Shown piece by piece: positions 23,672-31,294 of a stretch of 56,131 nucleotides of DNA; the stretch's first letter is position 1; the number at the start of each line of letters is the position of its first letter. The stretch comes from Thiotrichaceae bacterium (lineage in GTDB: Bacteria; Pseudomonadota; Gammaproteobacteria; Beggiatoales; Beggiatoaceae). A program made the translations under genes and the position numbers. The stretch lies in NCBI GenBank assembly GCA_029939505.1, contig JAOZSV010000011.1, positions 1 through 56,131 on the forward strand, given 5' to 3'. A model generated the notes under the pieces. That model was not told the DNA's origin, did not search any database, and saw only the letters and a program-made list of their open reading frames with translations.

Positions 23672-24346
23672 TTCGGCTTGTTCTTGAGATTCGGGAATCT
23701 TCTCCTTAATGATTTCCGAGGCTTCCAGAATTTCTGGTTGTTTTCCTCCTTCTAAATAGGGAGTAAAAGGTAACAGTCCAATCAATCCTTTTTCTTTGAT
23801 TTCCTGATAACTTTGTTCCCATAAATTCTTGACTTCGTATTGAAGTTTAACGCTGCCAAAATCATGATTTCCTAGCTGTTTGCAGTTAGGATTTTGATCC
23901 AGATTGATCAGCAAAGTTTTGACCTTTGGCGTTTTGGTTTTGTTTTTGATCAACGCATTGTAGATCAAAATCCTCTCATTTATCGTTTCATCATAAGCCG
24001 TTTGTACTTCAATATGAAAGACGATGCCTCTCAGTTTATCAATATCCGTCTCAATCAGCAGCGTTAAAGAATCCGCTTCTTTTTTGATATAGGCTTCTAA
24101 TGTTCTATTCGCATCCAGTATTTTGACCTTTTTGAGTTCCTCCGCTGAAAGATTTTGAAAATCCGCAAAAAAACTCAGAAAGTCGAGAGGATGTAATTCT
24201 ATCGCCTTTCGACTGACATAATCAATGGGTTTATCAATCAATTCTTGTTGTTCTCTATACTCTTTTGAGAACAAAGGGGTGTCTTCATTGGTTAGCTCTG
24301 GCAAAAGAGAGCCAAATAGTTCACCTTGCACGAAGTCTTTTTTCAT
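23651..24346 (-). CDS. Rpn-family nuclease-like protein, 5' part of a split gene
   Basis: 231 residues. Features of the Rpn/PD-(D/E)XK group: VSRKAIELHPLDFLSFFADF, DKLRGIVFHIEVQTAYDETI (Glu-Val-Gln in place of Glu-x-Lys, as usual in this group), and RILIYNALI. The protein ends EQAEFEAKVF, and the last residues are encoded by the hairpin at 23631-23671, which introduces a stop. The 3' half continues in another frame (23281-23631). Rpn proteins are RecA-independent recombination-promoting nucleases related to transposase_31. This copy is probably inactive or shortened. Confidence 0.75.
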   Translation of the reverse strand: MKKDFVQGELFGSLLPELTNEDTPLFSKEYREQQELIDKPIDYVSRKAIELHPLDFLSFFADFQNLSAEELKKVKILDANRTLEAYIKKEADSLTLLIETDIDKLRGIVFHIEVQTAYDETINERILIYNALIKNKTKTPKVKTLLINLDQNPNCKQLGNHDFGSVKLQYEVKNLWEQSYQEIKEKGLIGLLPFTPYLEGGKQPEILEASEIIKEKIPESQEQAEFEAKVF

Positions 24347-24404
24347 CTTATTCTCTCTAACGACAAGGGTTAAGTAAGTACTGAAGCATAAGTTTTAATA
24401 CTTT

Positions 24405-24713
24405 TTGGAGTCCAACGCTTCAGCTTTGGGCGTTTTTTGGACGGATTGACAAAGCTAAAGCGTTTTCGAGGTTTTAGTTTTTTTTCAAAAAACTAAAACC
24501 TCGAACTCCATTTGACAAAGCTTAAAGCGTTGTACTCCATTTTCAATGTTTTGTGTTCAAATTTATGAAATGATTATACTCGGCGCGGTAACAAACTTTC
24601 AGGCAAAAGTTTCGCTGAGCGAAACTTTTGCCTGAAAAACTTTTCTAATGAGGAAGCCGTTGCACAGACTTTTTCGAGGTTTTAGTTTTTTGAAGAAAAA
24701 CTAAAACCTCGAA
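24405..24713. repeat. Cluster of dispersed repeats: CTAAAGCGTTGTACTCC units and two TTCGAGG hairpins
   Basis: A TTGGAGTCCAACGCTTCAGC unit is at about 24412 and an inverted AAAGCGTTGTACTCC unit at 24523. Hairpins are at 24465-24505 and 24673-24713 (arms TTCGAGGTTTTAG / CTAAAACCTCGAA). Between them, at about 24600-24640, AGGCAAAAGTTTCGC faces GCGAAACTTTTGCCT. No coding sequence is seen in the 665-base gap 24347-25011. Confidence 0.85.
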
Positions 24714-24742
24714 ACCACCCTACATAAAAGGTAACAGCCCCC

Positions 24743-24787
24743 AAAAAAAAGCCCCCTTTCATCCATTAGATAAAAGAGGGCTTTTTT
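24743..24787. terminator. Bidirectional rho-independent terminator
   Basis: GCCCCCTTTCA and TAAAAGAGGGC form a stem with an A run on the left and a T run on the right, so it can act on both strands. It is the nearest strong hairpin downstream of the ilvIH operon, about 225 bases past ilvH. Confidence 0.7.
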
Positions 24788-24796
24788 CAATTTTAA

Positions 24797-25005
24797 GTAA
24801 CTACTCAGCGCCTTGAAATCAATTTCAAGGCGAAAAGCCAAAGCAGGCTCAGCTAAACTCTAATTAGTCTGTTTTAACAGACTATTCGATTCGAAGTTTT
24901 CGTTTTTTCTTCAAAAAACGAAAACCTCGAATAAAGTTTTTTGAAGAAAAACTTTAGCCTCGAATGCTTTCAGCCTTGCAATTGATTTCAAGGCTGAGTA
25001 GTTAC
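24797..25005. mobile_element. Family D miniature element, copy 2
   Basis: Ends GTAACTACTCAGCGCCTTGA and TTTCAAGGCTGAGTAGTTAC are inverted. Inside are TTCGAAGTTTTCG...CGAAAACCTCGAA (24890-24931) and a half hairpin ending ACTTTAGCCTCGAA. It ends 7 bases from the ilvH stop. Solo family-D ends occur at 33545-33556 and 40025-40055. Confidence 0.8.
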
Positions 25006-25011
25006 AAAAAA

Positions 25012-25506
25012 TCACAGATGCAAGCTCTTACTTCCGCGCGCAATACCCAATATGCCGGAACGTACCACTTCAAGTATCAGTGTGGAATCAATTGTCTTGA
25101 TGAAGGCATCAAGTTTATCTGCCGTGCCTGTCATCTCAATGGTATAGTTTGTCTCGTTCACATCAATAATGCTGCCCCTAAAAATGTCAACGAAGCGTTT
25201 AATTTCTTCGCGGTGATGGGCTGTTGAGACATTAACCTTTACCAACATCAATTCCCTTTCAATATGTATTCCTTCCGTTAAGTCAATGAGTTTGATCACG
25301 TCAATCAGTTTATTCAGTTGTTTCGTGATCTGTTCAATGATCTCATCTGTACCTTTCGTCACTATAGTCATTCGTGACATGGAAGGGTCTTCTGTCGGCG
25401 CGACGGTAAGAGATTCAATATTGTAACCGCGTGCCGAAAATAAGCCGGCGACTCGTGATAACGCACCTGCTTCGTTTTCTAATAAAATTGAAATCGTGTG
25501 ACGCAT
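25012..25506 (-). CDS. ilvH: Acetolactate synthase small (regulatory) subunit
   Basis: 164 residues, the usual length. The N-terminal ACT domain is MRHTISILLENEAGALSRVA GLFSARGYNIESL, with the valine-binding region, then RMTIVTKGTDEIIEQITKQL and the C-terminal ALS_ss_C domain ending SGILGIARG. It binds and regulates the catalytic subunit in the first common step of valine, leucine and isoleucine synthesis. The gene follows ilvI by two bases on the same strand, so they form an operon. Feedback by valine is expected from family knowledge. Confidence 0.97.
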   Translation of the reverse strand: MRHTISILLENEAGALSRVAGLFSARGYNIESLTVAPTEDPSMSRMTIVTKGTDEIIEQITKQLNKLIDVIKLIDLTEGIHIERELMLVKVNVSTAHHREEIKRFVDIFRGSIIDVNETNYTIEMTGTADKLDAFIKTIDSTLILEVVRSGILGIARGSKSLHL

Positions 25507-25508
25507 AT

Positions 25509-27242
25509 TTAAGCTAACTCTCTTTCTGGGGATAACAACATTTCATGATGCCCTTTACCAGCGGCAATCATCGGATACACCATCTCATCTTGATCAATAA
25601 CAAAGTCCATAAACACGAGGCGATCTTTTATCGCCAATCCTTCAGCAAGCGCGTTTTCAACTTCGCTAGGCTTCTCAATACGCATACCGATATGTCCATA
25701 ACTTTCTGCCAGTTTGATAAAGTCGGGCAATGCTTCCATATAGGTATGTGAATAACGCTTGTCATAAAACAGTTCTTGCCATTGACGCACCATGCCTAAA
25801 TAGCCATTATTCAACATGATGATTTTAATCGGCAAATCAAATTGTTGACAAGTCGATAATTCTTGTATGCACATTTGAATGCTGCCATCCCCTGTCACAC
25901 AAACCACCGTCTCGTCGGGATGCGCAATTTGTACACCCATTGCTGCCGGCAAGCCAAAGCCCATTGTGCCTAAACCGCCTGAATTGATCCAATGACGTGG
26001 TTGGGCAAATTGATAATATTGCGCCACAAACATTTGGTGTTGTCCAACATCAGAAGCGACAAAGGCGTTACCTTCAGTCAGTTGGCTCAGTTTTTCTAAC
26101 ACAAATTGCGGCTTAATAAGCGGACTATTACGATCATAATTTAAACAATTTTTCGCACGCCAAGTCTCAATTTGTTTCCACCAAGTGGTTAAGGCTCCCG
26201 CATCTGATTTTTGATCGGTTTCCTTTATCGTTTGAATCAAATCTTGTAACACTTGATCCACCGCGCCGACGATGGGAATATCGACTTTAACATTCTTAGA
26301 AATTGAGGAAGGATCAATATCAATATGAATAATTTTAGCGTAGGGACAGAATTTTTCTAAAACGCCTGTCACGCGATCTTCAAAACGCGCTCCGATAGCA
26401 ATTAAGACATCACTCTCGTGCATCGCCATATTGGCTTCATAAGTACCGTGCATACCGAGCATACCGACAAACTGTTTATCGGTGGGGGGGTAGCTTCCTA
26501 ATCCCATTAAAGTTTGAGTGATAGGATAGCCTAATAAGCGAGTTAAATCAATCAACTCTTTAGTGCTATTGCCTAACACCACGCCACCGCCTGAGTAAAT
26601 AATAGGGCGTTTAGCGGATAACATCATATCCGCCGCTTTACGGATTTGCCCCAGATGTCCACTAACAACAGGTTTATAGGAACGTATTTCCACCGTTTCT
26701 GGATATTCAAACACCGCCCGGTTAATTGTGACATCTTTAGGAATATCCACAAGCACGGGTCCAGGACGACCGGTTGTTGCAATATAAAACGCTTTTTTAA
26801 GGGTTTCTGCCAAATCTTTGACATCTTTGACCAAAAAATTATGCTTGGTACATGGACGGGAAATGCCCACAGCATCAACCTCTTGAAAGGCATCGTTACC
26901 AATCAAGGCGGTAGGCACTTGCCCCGTAATAATCACCATAGGGCTGGAGTCCAGATAAGCGGTCGCAATGCCTGTGATTGCATTAGTGGCACCAGGTCCT
27001 GATGTGACTAAAGCAACCCCTGGTTTACCTGTTGATCGTGCATAACCATCGGCGGCATGAACGGCCCCTTGTTCGTGACGAACAAGAATATGTTGCAATT
27101 TGTTTTGCTTGAAGATGGCATCGTAAATATGCAATGTGGCGCCGCCAGGATATCCAAATATATGTTCTACGCCTTCGGCGATTAATGCGTTGACAAAAAT
27201 ATCGCCACCTATCATCATTTCAGCTTCATTCGCTTTGTTCAT
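25509..27242 (-). CDS. ilvI: Acetolactate synthase catalytic subunit
   Basis: 577 residues. Three TPP-enzyme domains: the N-terminal domain has GYPGGATLHIYD, with the TPP-activating Glu in RHEQGAVHAADGYARSTG. The central FAD-type domain has PIIYSGGGV. The C-terminal TPP/Mg domain contains GDGSIQMCIQELSTC...NN. It condenses two pyruvates, or pyruvate with 2-oxobutyrate. ATG 27242 follows GAGG with eight-base spacing. The leader contains a 43-bp direct repeat (27267-27352) with internal dyad symmetry, a candidate control site. The next genes upstream are separated by a repeat array. Confidence 0.97.
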   Translation of the reverse strand: MNKANEAEMMIGGDIFVNALIAEGVEHIFGYPGGATLHIYDAIFKQNKLQHILVRHEQGAVHAADGYARSTGKPGVALVTSGPGATNAITGIATAYLDSSPMVIITGQVPTALIGNDAFQEVDAVGISRPCTKHNFLVKDVKDLAETLKKAFYIATTGRPGPVLVDIPKDVTINRAVFEYPETVEIRSYKPVVSGHLGQIRKAADMMLSAKRPIIYSGGGVVLGNSTKELIDLTRLLGYPITQTLMGLGSYPPTDKQFVGMLGMHGTYEANMAMHESDVLIAIGARFEDRVTGVLEKFCPYAKIIHIDIDPSSISKNVKVDIPIVGAVDQVLQDLIQTIKETDQKSDAGALTTWWKQIETWRAKNCLNYDRNSPLIKPQFVLEKLSQLTEGNAFVASDVGQHQMFVAQYYQFAQPRHWINSGGLGTMGFGLPAAMGVQIAHPDETVVCVTGDGSIQMCIQELSTCQQFDLPIKIIMLNNGYLGMVRQWQELFYDKRYSHTYMEALPDFIKLAESYGHIGMRIEKPSEVENALAEGLAIKDRLVFMDFVIDQDEMVYPMIAAGKGHHEMLLSPERELA

Positions 27243-27266
27243 TTATTGCCTCGTTAATATTTCAAT

Positions 27267-27352
27267 AAAATTCTATGGTGCAAGGTGGTGCTTGTACCAT
27301 AGAAACCTTAAAATTCTATGGTGCAAGGTGGTGCTTGTACCATAGAAACCTT
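27267..27352. repeat. 43-bp tandem repeat x2 with internal dyad, ilvI leader
   Basis: Two identical 43-base units starting at 27267 and 27310. Each contains CTATGGTGCAAG, GTGGTG, CTTGTACCATAG, an inverted repeat with 11-12 base arms. They lie 25 bases upstream of the ilvI start, so a role as paired operators or leader RNA hairpins is possible; they could also be a dispersed repeat. Confidence 0.85.
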
Positions 27353-27407
27353 GAAGATTATGCGATTTGGATAAAATTGAACATAATCTCAGTGGTATTA
27401 TCTCTTT

Positions 27408-27448
27408 ATGCGAATTAAGAGTTAAAAATTTCAACTCTTAATTCGCAT
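27408..27448. mobile_element. Family E miniature element, minimal form
   Basis: ATGCGAATTAAGAGTT and AACTCTTAATTCGCAT are inverted around only AAAAATTTC. The larger copy at 33688-33816 has the same ends with three CTAAAGCGTTGAACTCC units between the arms. Confidence 0.85.
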
Positions 27449-27514
27449 TCTTTGTTATTTTAAAACTTCAGAGGTTTAGAAAAAAATTTATCAGGGTAAG
27501 ATAAACTTGATTTG

Positions 27515-28074
27515 GAGTCAAATTTTTAATTTTCAACACCACGAAAAATGTGACTATTCTTAAAATTCAATCGAAAAACCTCTGAGGTTTTCAAAACCTC
27601 AGAGGTTTGGCTGAAAAACCTCAGAGGTTTTTAGTTTAGGTTTTTAAGTGAATTTATTTATCTGAAATTCTATAGAGTCAAAATTTTAATTTTCAACACG
27701 ACAAAAAATGTGACTATTCTTAAAATTCAATCGAAAAACCTCAGAGGTTTGGCGGCGAAAATTCAATCGAAAAACCTCTGAGGTTTCCAAACCTCTGAGG
27801 TTTGGCGGCGAAAATTCAATCGAAAAACCTCAGAGGTTTCCAAAACCTCTGAGGTTTGGCGGCGAAATTTCAATCGAAAAACATCAGAGGTTTCCAAACC
27901 TCTGAGGTTTGGCGGCGAAATTTCAATCGAAAAACCTCAGAGGTTTCCAAAACCTCTGAGGTTTGGCGGTGAAATTTCAATCGAAAAACCTCAGAGGTTT
28001 CCAAAACCTCTGAGGTTTGGCGGCGAAATTTCAATCGAAAAACCTCTGAGGTTTCCAAAACCTCTGAGGTTTGG
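27515..28074. repeat. Palindrome array: about 7 units of 53-54 bp of the ACCTCNGAGGT hairpin
   Basis: From 27722 to 28074 seven units read GGCGGCGAAATTTCAATCGA followed by AAAACCTCAGAGGTTTCC and AAAACCTCTGAGGTTTGG. Units are 53-54 bp except the first, which lacks one arm. Before it, a 68-bp sequence (27515-27582) recurs at 27675-27742. There are no unique spacers: the whole unit is repeated, so this is not a CRISPR. It fills the gap between speB and ilvI. An open frame on the minus strand (18 residues per unit) is a by-product. Confidence 0.92.
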
Positions 28075-28094
28075 CTAAAATTTAGTCGCCTGAT

Positions 28095-28988
28095 TTAACG
28101 GCTCAAATCCAGTGTTAGCAAAAGTTCTCTCACAATTTTTGCGGCAAATATTGCGCTGTTTTCAGTCGGATCGATAAAGGGAGCCAGTTCCACAACATCT
28201 GCGCCCACAAAATGCTTTCCTTTTAAAATATTCATGAGCTGAATAAAAGAGTGGAAATCTTCGCCACCTGGTTCAGGCGTTCCTGTTCCAGGAAGTAGCG
28301 CAGGATCGAAATAATCTAAATCTAAAGTCAAGTAAATGGGGCGAGATGAGTCAATACCTTTGATTTTATTAAGAAAAGAAGTCTTTGAAGAAGACAATGT
28401 CTTGTGGTTTTTCATCCATTGATATTCTTCTTTAGTGCCGGATCGGATACCATATTGAATCAAACGATGCTCAACACCAAACTGTTCGCTCACTCGACGT
28501 ATAATAGAGGCATCTGAAAAATCTTCTCCTTCTTCACGAAGATTGGCGTGGGCATCTAAATGGATGAGAATCAAATCGGGGTATTGCTTTAAATAAGTCA
28601 CTATTGGCGCGTAAGAAATGGAATGTTCGCCTCCCATGACCAAAAATTTGATTTTGTGCATTTCAAGGCCAATCTTTCTCGTGAATGAGAGAAAATAATC
28701 AGTGGCATCTTGCCAGCTTTTTTTATCTTTAATCTGTAAGTTGCCTAAATCCACACATTCAATATCGTTTGTATCGTGATCTAAATAGGGCGAGTATGTT
28801 TCTATATGGGGTGATTTCAGGCGTATTTCATCAGGCCCTTTGGCAGCTCCTTTTCTAAAACAGGCTGTGCCATCGAAATTAAAACCCATAATATGGGTGG
28901 TACGGCTATATAGCCATTTTGAGGTGTTAAAAGGCTCAAAATGCGCATTTATCGCCTCCATCTTTTGTAGTCTTTTTACTTTTTTCAT
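28095..28988 (-). CDS. speB: Agmatinase/arginase-family ureohydrolase
   Basis: 297 residues. Ureohydrolase motifs: GGEHSISY, LIHLDAHANLREEG, LTLDLDYFDPALLPGTGTPE, VELAPFIDPTENSA. Members hydrolyse agmatine or arginine to give urea using two Mn ions held by GGEH, DxHxD and DxDxxD. Here the middle motif reads D-A-H-A-N, so one metal-binding Asp is Asn, and the later His usual in SHA reads Asp (FSDAS). Activity or substrate may therefore differ from classical SpeB; the symbol is given on similarity. The gene stands alone between the palindrome array and the divergent gspE. Confidence 0.85.
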   Translation of the reverse strand: MKKVKRLQKMEAINAHFEPFNTSKWLYSRTTHIMGFNFDGTACFRKGAAKGPDEIRLKSPHIETYSPYLDHDTNDIECVDLGNLQIKDKKSWQDATDYFLSFTRKIGLEMHKIKFLVMGGEHSISYAPIVTYLKQYPDLILIHLDAHANLREEGEDFSDASIIRRVSEQFGVEHRLIQYGIRSGTKEEYQWMKNHKTLSSSKTSFLNKIKGIDSSRPIYLTLDLDYFDPALLPGTGTPEPGGEDFHSFIQLMNILKGKHFVGADVVELAPFIDPTENSAIFAAKIVRELLLTLDLSR

Positions 28989-29123
28989 GGTATTAAACTA
29001 TATTTTATTCTATAAAGGCGAATAAAGAAATCCGATTTTTGAAAAAAATCGGATTTCTATACTAACATTTTAACATTTTTTTTATTTTACCTCATTTATA
29101 AAAATTCAGTATAAAAATTCAAT

Positions 29124-30854
29124 ATGCAGATCGAACATTTTATAGATAATTCTCCCATTAAATATCAACATCGCTTAGGTGAAATGCTTATTGAAGCTGG
29201 CTACGTCAATGAGCAAGACGTAGAACGCGCTTTAGAATTTCAAGCCCGGCTTGGGGGACAATTGGGTGCGGTTCTGATTCGTTTGGGTGCGGTATCTGAA
29301 GATAATCTATTGAACGTGTTATCTCAACAATTAGATTTGCCCGTTATGGAGCGCAAGGAGATTCCACTTGATGTGAGTTCTTTACTTAAAGTGATTAAAG
29401 AATCAAAGATTGAAGAAGATTGGTGGTTGGATCAGGAAGTGGTTGCTTGGGAAAATTCAGACTCTGTTGTGCATTGTCTTGCACGTAATCCTTTATCTGA
29501 TACAATCCATGAGGTTTTTTATCATATTTTTCCTGAAAAAACAGTTACTTGGTATTTATCCCGTACTCAAGATTTAGATCATGTACTTGATTTATTAACA
29601 AAAGCTAACACGGATACTCATTTTAGCAATAGCGATGATGTGAATATATTGCGCGAGTTGGCTGAAGGTGCGCCTGTTGTTGAATTTGTTAATAATATGC
29701 TCTCTCAAGCGATTGATCAACGCGCTTCTGATGTACATGTTGAGCCTGAAGAGCAGAGTTTTTTTGTACGTTATCGGGTTGATGGTGTTTTGTATGAGCG
29801 TCTGAATTTGCCTAAGGAACGTTTTAATGCGATTGCTTCCCGTATCAAATTGATTTCTGGACTTGATATTGCGGAGCGTCGCTTACCACAGGATGGGCGT
29901 TTAAATACTCGTGTGAGTGGTCAGGAATTAGATATTCGTGTGTCTTGCTTGCCGGGGGTGCATGGCGAATCTATCGTGATGCGCCTCTTGCCTAAAGAGC
30001 GTCAAACCAGTCGCTTAGAACAATTAGGTTTTGCGCCTGACCATTTTCGCTTGTTTAATCAATGGATTAGAGAGCCACATGGTATTATTTTGGTTACAGG
30101 ACCGACGGGTTCAGGTAAATCGACGACGTTATATGCTGCCCTTGATGCTGCTAATAATCGTACTCAAAAAATGATCACTGTTGAGGATCCAGTGGAATAT
30201 CAACTTAAAGGGATTACTCAAGTTCAAGCGCATAGTGAAATTGGTTATACATTTGCGTCTGCTTTACGATCAATTTTACGACAAGACCCTGACATCATTA
30301 TGATAGGTGAAATCCGTGATCGTGAAACTTCAGAAATTGCAATACAAGCCGCTTTGACAGGACATATGGTGTTATCAACTTTACATACCAATGATGCGGT
30401 GAGTGCTTTTACTCGTCTGATTGAGATGGGCGTAGAACCCTTTTTAGTGTCAACTTCAGTACGCGCTGTGCAGGCGCAACGTTTAGTACGCCGTTTATGC
30501 GAACACTGTGCTAAACCTATCATGCCTATCGCAAAAATAGAGGCACAAGTTAAACGGGTTTTGCCTGAAGAAATTACTACACCGCCACAGTGGAAAGAGC
30601 CTGTTGGTTGTCCAAAATGCCAAGAGTTGGGTTATCAAGGGCGTATTGGTATTTATGAAATGGTGTATATCACGAAAGAATTACAAACCTTAATTTTAAA
30701 TCGGGCTTCTGCGGCAGAAATGCGGCAGAAGGCAACAGATCAGGGCTTTCGTACTTTGCGTGAAGATGGTTTGATCAAGGCTTATCAGGGTATGACTTCA
30801 CTTGAAGAGGTACTTCGTGTGACTGAGGAATTAAAAAATGTTGATGAATGGTGA
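29124..30854 (+). CDS. gspE: Type II secretion/type IV pilus assembly ATPase, GspE-like
   Basis: 576 residues. The N-terminal T2SSE_N domain has RLGEMLIEAGYVNEQDVERA and LGAVLIRLGAVSEDNLL. The ATPase has Walker A GPTGSGKST (about 327), the Asp box, Walker B DIIMIGEIRDRETSE (about 390) and the His box LSTLHTND. Cysteines in CEHC and CPKC form the zinc site of the GspE/PilB group. Residues after Walker B (TGHMVLSTLHTND...LIEMGVEPFLVSTS) fit GspE better than PilB. It should power assembly of the secretion pseudopilus at the inner membrane. No other gsp gene is adjacent. A 35-base hairpin separates it from mlaB. Confidence 0.9.
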   Translation: MQIEHFIDNSPIKYQHRLGEMLIEAGYVNEQDVERALEFQARLGGQLGAVLIRLGAVSEDNLLNVLSQQLDLPVMERKEIPLDVSSLLKVIKESKIEEDWWLDQEVVAWENSDSVVHCLARNPLSDTIHEVFYHIFPEKTVTWYLSRTQDLDHVLDLLTKANTDTHFSNSDDVNILRELAEGAPVVEFVNNMLSQAIDQRASDVHVEPEEQSFFVRYRVDGVLYERLNLPKERFNAIASRIKLISGLDIAERRLPQDGRLNTRVSGQELDIRVSCLPGVHGESIVMRLLPKERQTSRLEQLGFAPDHFRLFNQWIREPHGIILVTGPTGSGKSTTLYAALDAANNRTQKMITVEDPVEYQLKGITQVQAHSEIGYTFASALRSILRQDPDIIMIGEIRDRETSEIAIQAALTGHMVLSTLHTNDAVSAFTRLIEMGVEPFLVSTSVRAVQAQRLVRRLCEHCAKPIMPIAKIEAQVKRVLPEEITTPPQWKEPVGCPKCQELGYQGRIGIYEMVYITKELQTLILNRASAAEMRQKATDQGFRTLREDGLIKAYQGMTSLEEVLRVTEELKNVDEW

Positions 30855-30954
30855 ATGGTGAATCGAAAAGAAACCAAGTTTCTTGAAGAAACTTGGTTTC
30901 TCACCATAATTAACCATTAACCATTAACCATTAAACACATTAACCATTAATTAA
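30844..30954. repeat. Heptamer repeats in inverted arrangement around a hairpin
   Basis: GAATGGTGAATGGTGAATCG overlaps the gspE stop codon, and TTAACCATTAACCATTAACC lies at 30910-30950 and overlaps the mlaB stop. Between them is the hairpin at 30870-30900. The two heptamer blocks are opposite in orientation. Confidence 0.85.
30870..30900. terminator. Hairpin between convergent gspE and mlaB
   Basis: GAAACCAAGTTTCTT and AAGAAACTTGGTTTC form a 13-15 bp stem, suited to end both convergent transcripts. The same hairpin with a T run occurs at 38052-38086. Confidence 0.6.
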
Positions 30955-31291
30955 TCATCTCTTGTACCCCACTGAGGGTAGCAAGTTTGTGCATTTGAGC
31001 GGGAATATTGCAAAAAGTCATCGACGTATTTTGCCTTCGCAATTCTATCAAGAACGCTAAACCCGCACTATCTGTGCGGGTAACATCACATAAATCTAAT
31101 ACTTTAGGCGGTGATCGAGGTTCAAGTTTTTTTGCTGAAAAAACTTGAACCTCGATCTGATTCCCCTCTTGTCTCTCTTTGGAGAAGTCGGAGAGTTTTT
31201 GTGTGAATTCTGTTAGCAATGCGCCGACTGTGGCAAATGTTAATTCACCAGATAACCGCCAATTAGCATTTTCAACGAGGATTTGACTCAC
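30947..31291 (-). CDS. mlaB: MlaB-like STAS-domain protein
   Basis: 114 residues from GTG 31291, which follows the mlaC stop closely. STAS fold: WRLSGELTFATVGALLTEF, PKVLDLCDVTRTDSAGLAFL with the conserved Ser in the DSAG loop, and FCNIPAQMHKLATLSG. MlaB stabilises the MlaFEDB lipid-transport ABC complex on the cytoplasmic side. A palindromic repeat (31114-31156) is translated in frame as IEVQVFSAKKLEPRS, just before the central strand, making the protein about 15 residues longer than its relatives. Last gene of an mlaD-mlaC-mlaB series; mlaE and mlaF are not in the window. Confidence 0.88.
   Translation of the reverse strand: MSQILVENANWRLSGELTFATVGALLTEFTQKLSDFSKERQEGNQIEVQVFSAKKLEPRSPPKVLDLCDVTRTDSAGLAFLIELRRQNTSMTFCNIPAQMHKLATLSGVQEMIN
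31114..31156 (-). repeat. TTCGAGGTTCAAG-type palindrome in frame inside mlaB
   Basis: Arms ATCGAGGTTCAAG and CTTGAACCTCGAT around TTTTTTTGCTGAAAAAA; the outermost pair is A-T instead of T-A, still complementary. It is the same as the intergenic hairpins at 3729-3771, 52558-52598 and 52737-52781. Confidence 0.95.
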
Positions 31292-31294
31292 GAG

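Noticed and set aside
23281-24346. Intact transposase
   Set aside because: Rpn proteins are related to transposase_31 but are nucleases without terminal repeats of their own; this one is split and cannot be called an insertion sequence.
27870-28058. Open frame of 62 residues with an 18-residue repeat (ETSEVFRLKF)
   Set aside because: It is the translation of the palindrome array; no ribosome-binding site, and its periodicity follows the DNA repeat.
27515-28074. Apparent CRISPR array
   Set aside because: The repeated unit is 53-54 bp without unique spacers, is itself a palindrome, and no cas gene is in the window.
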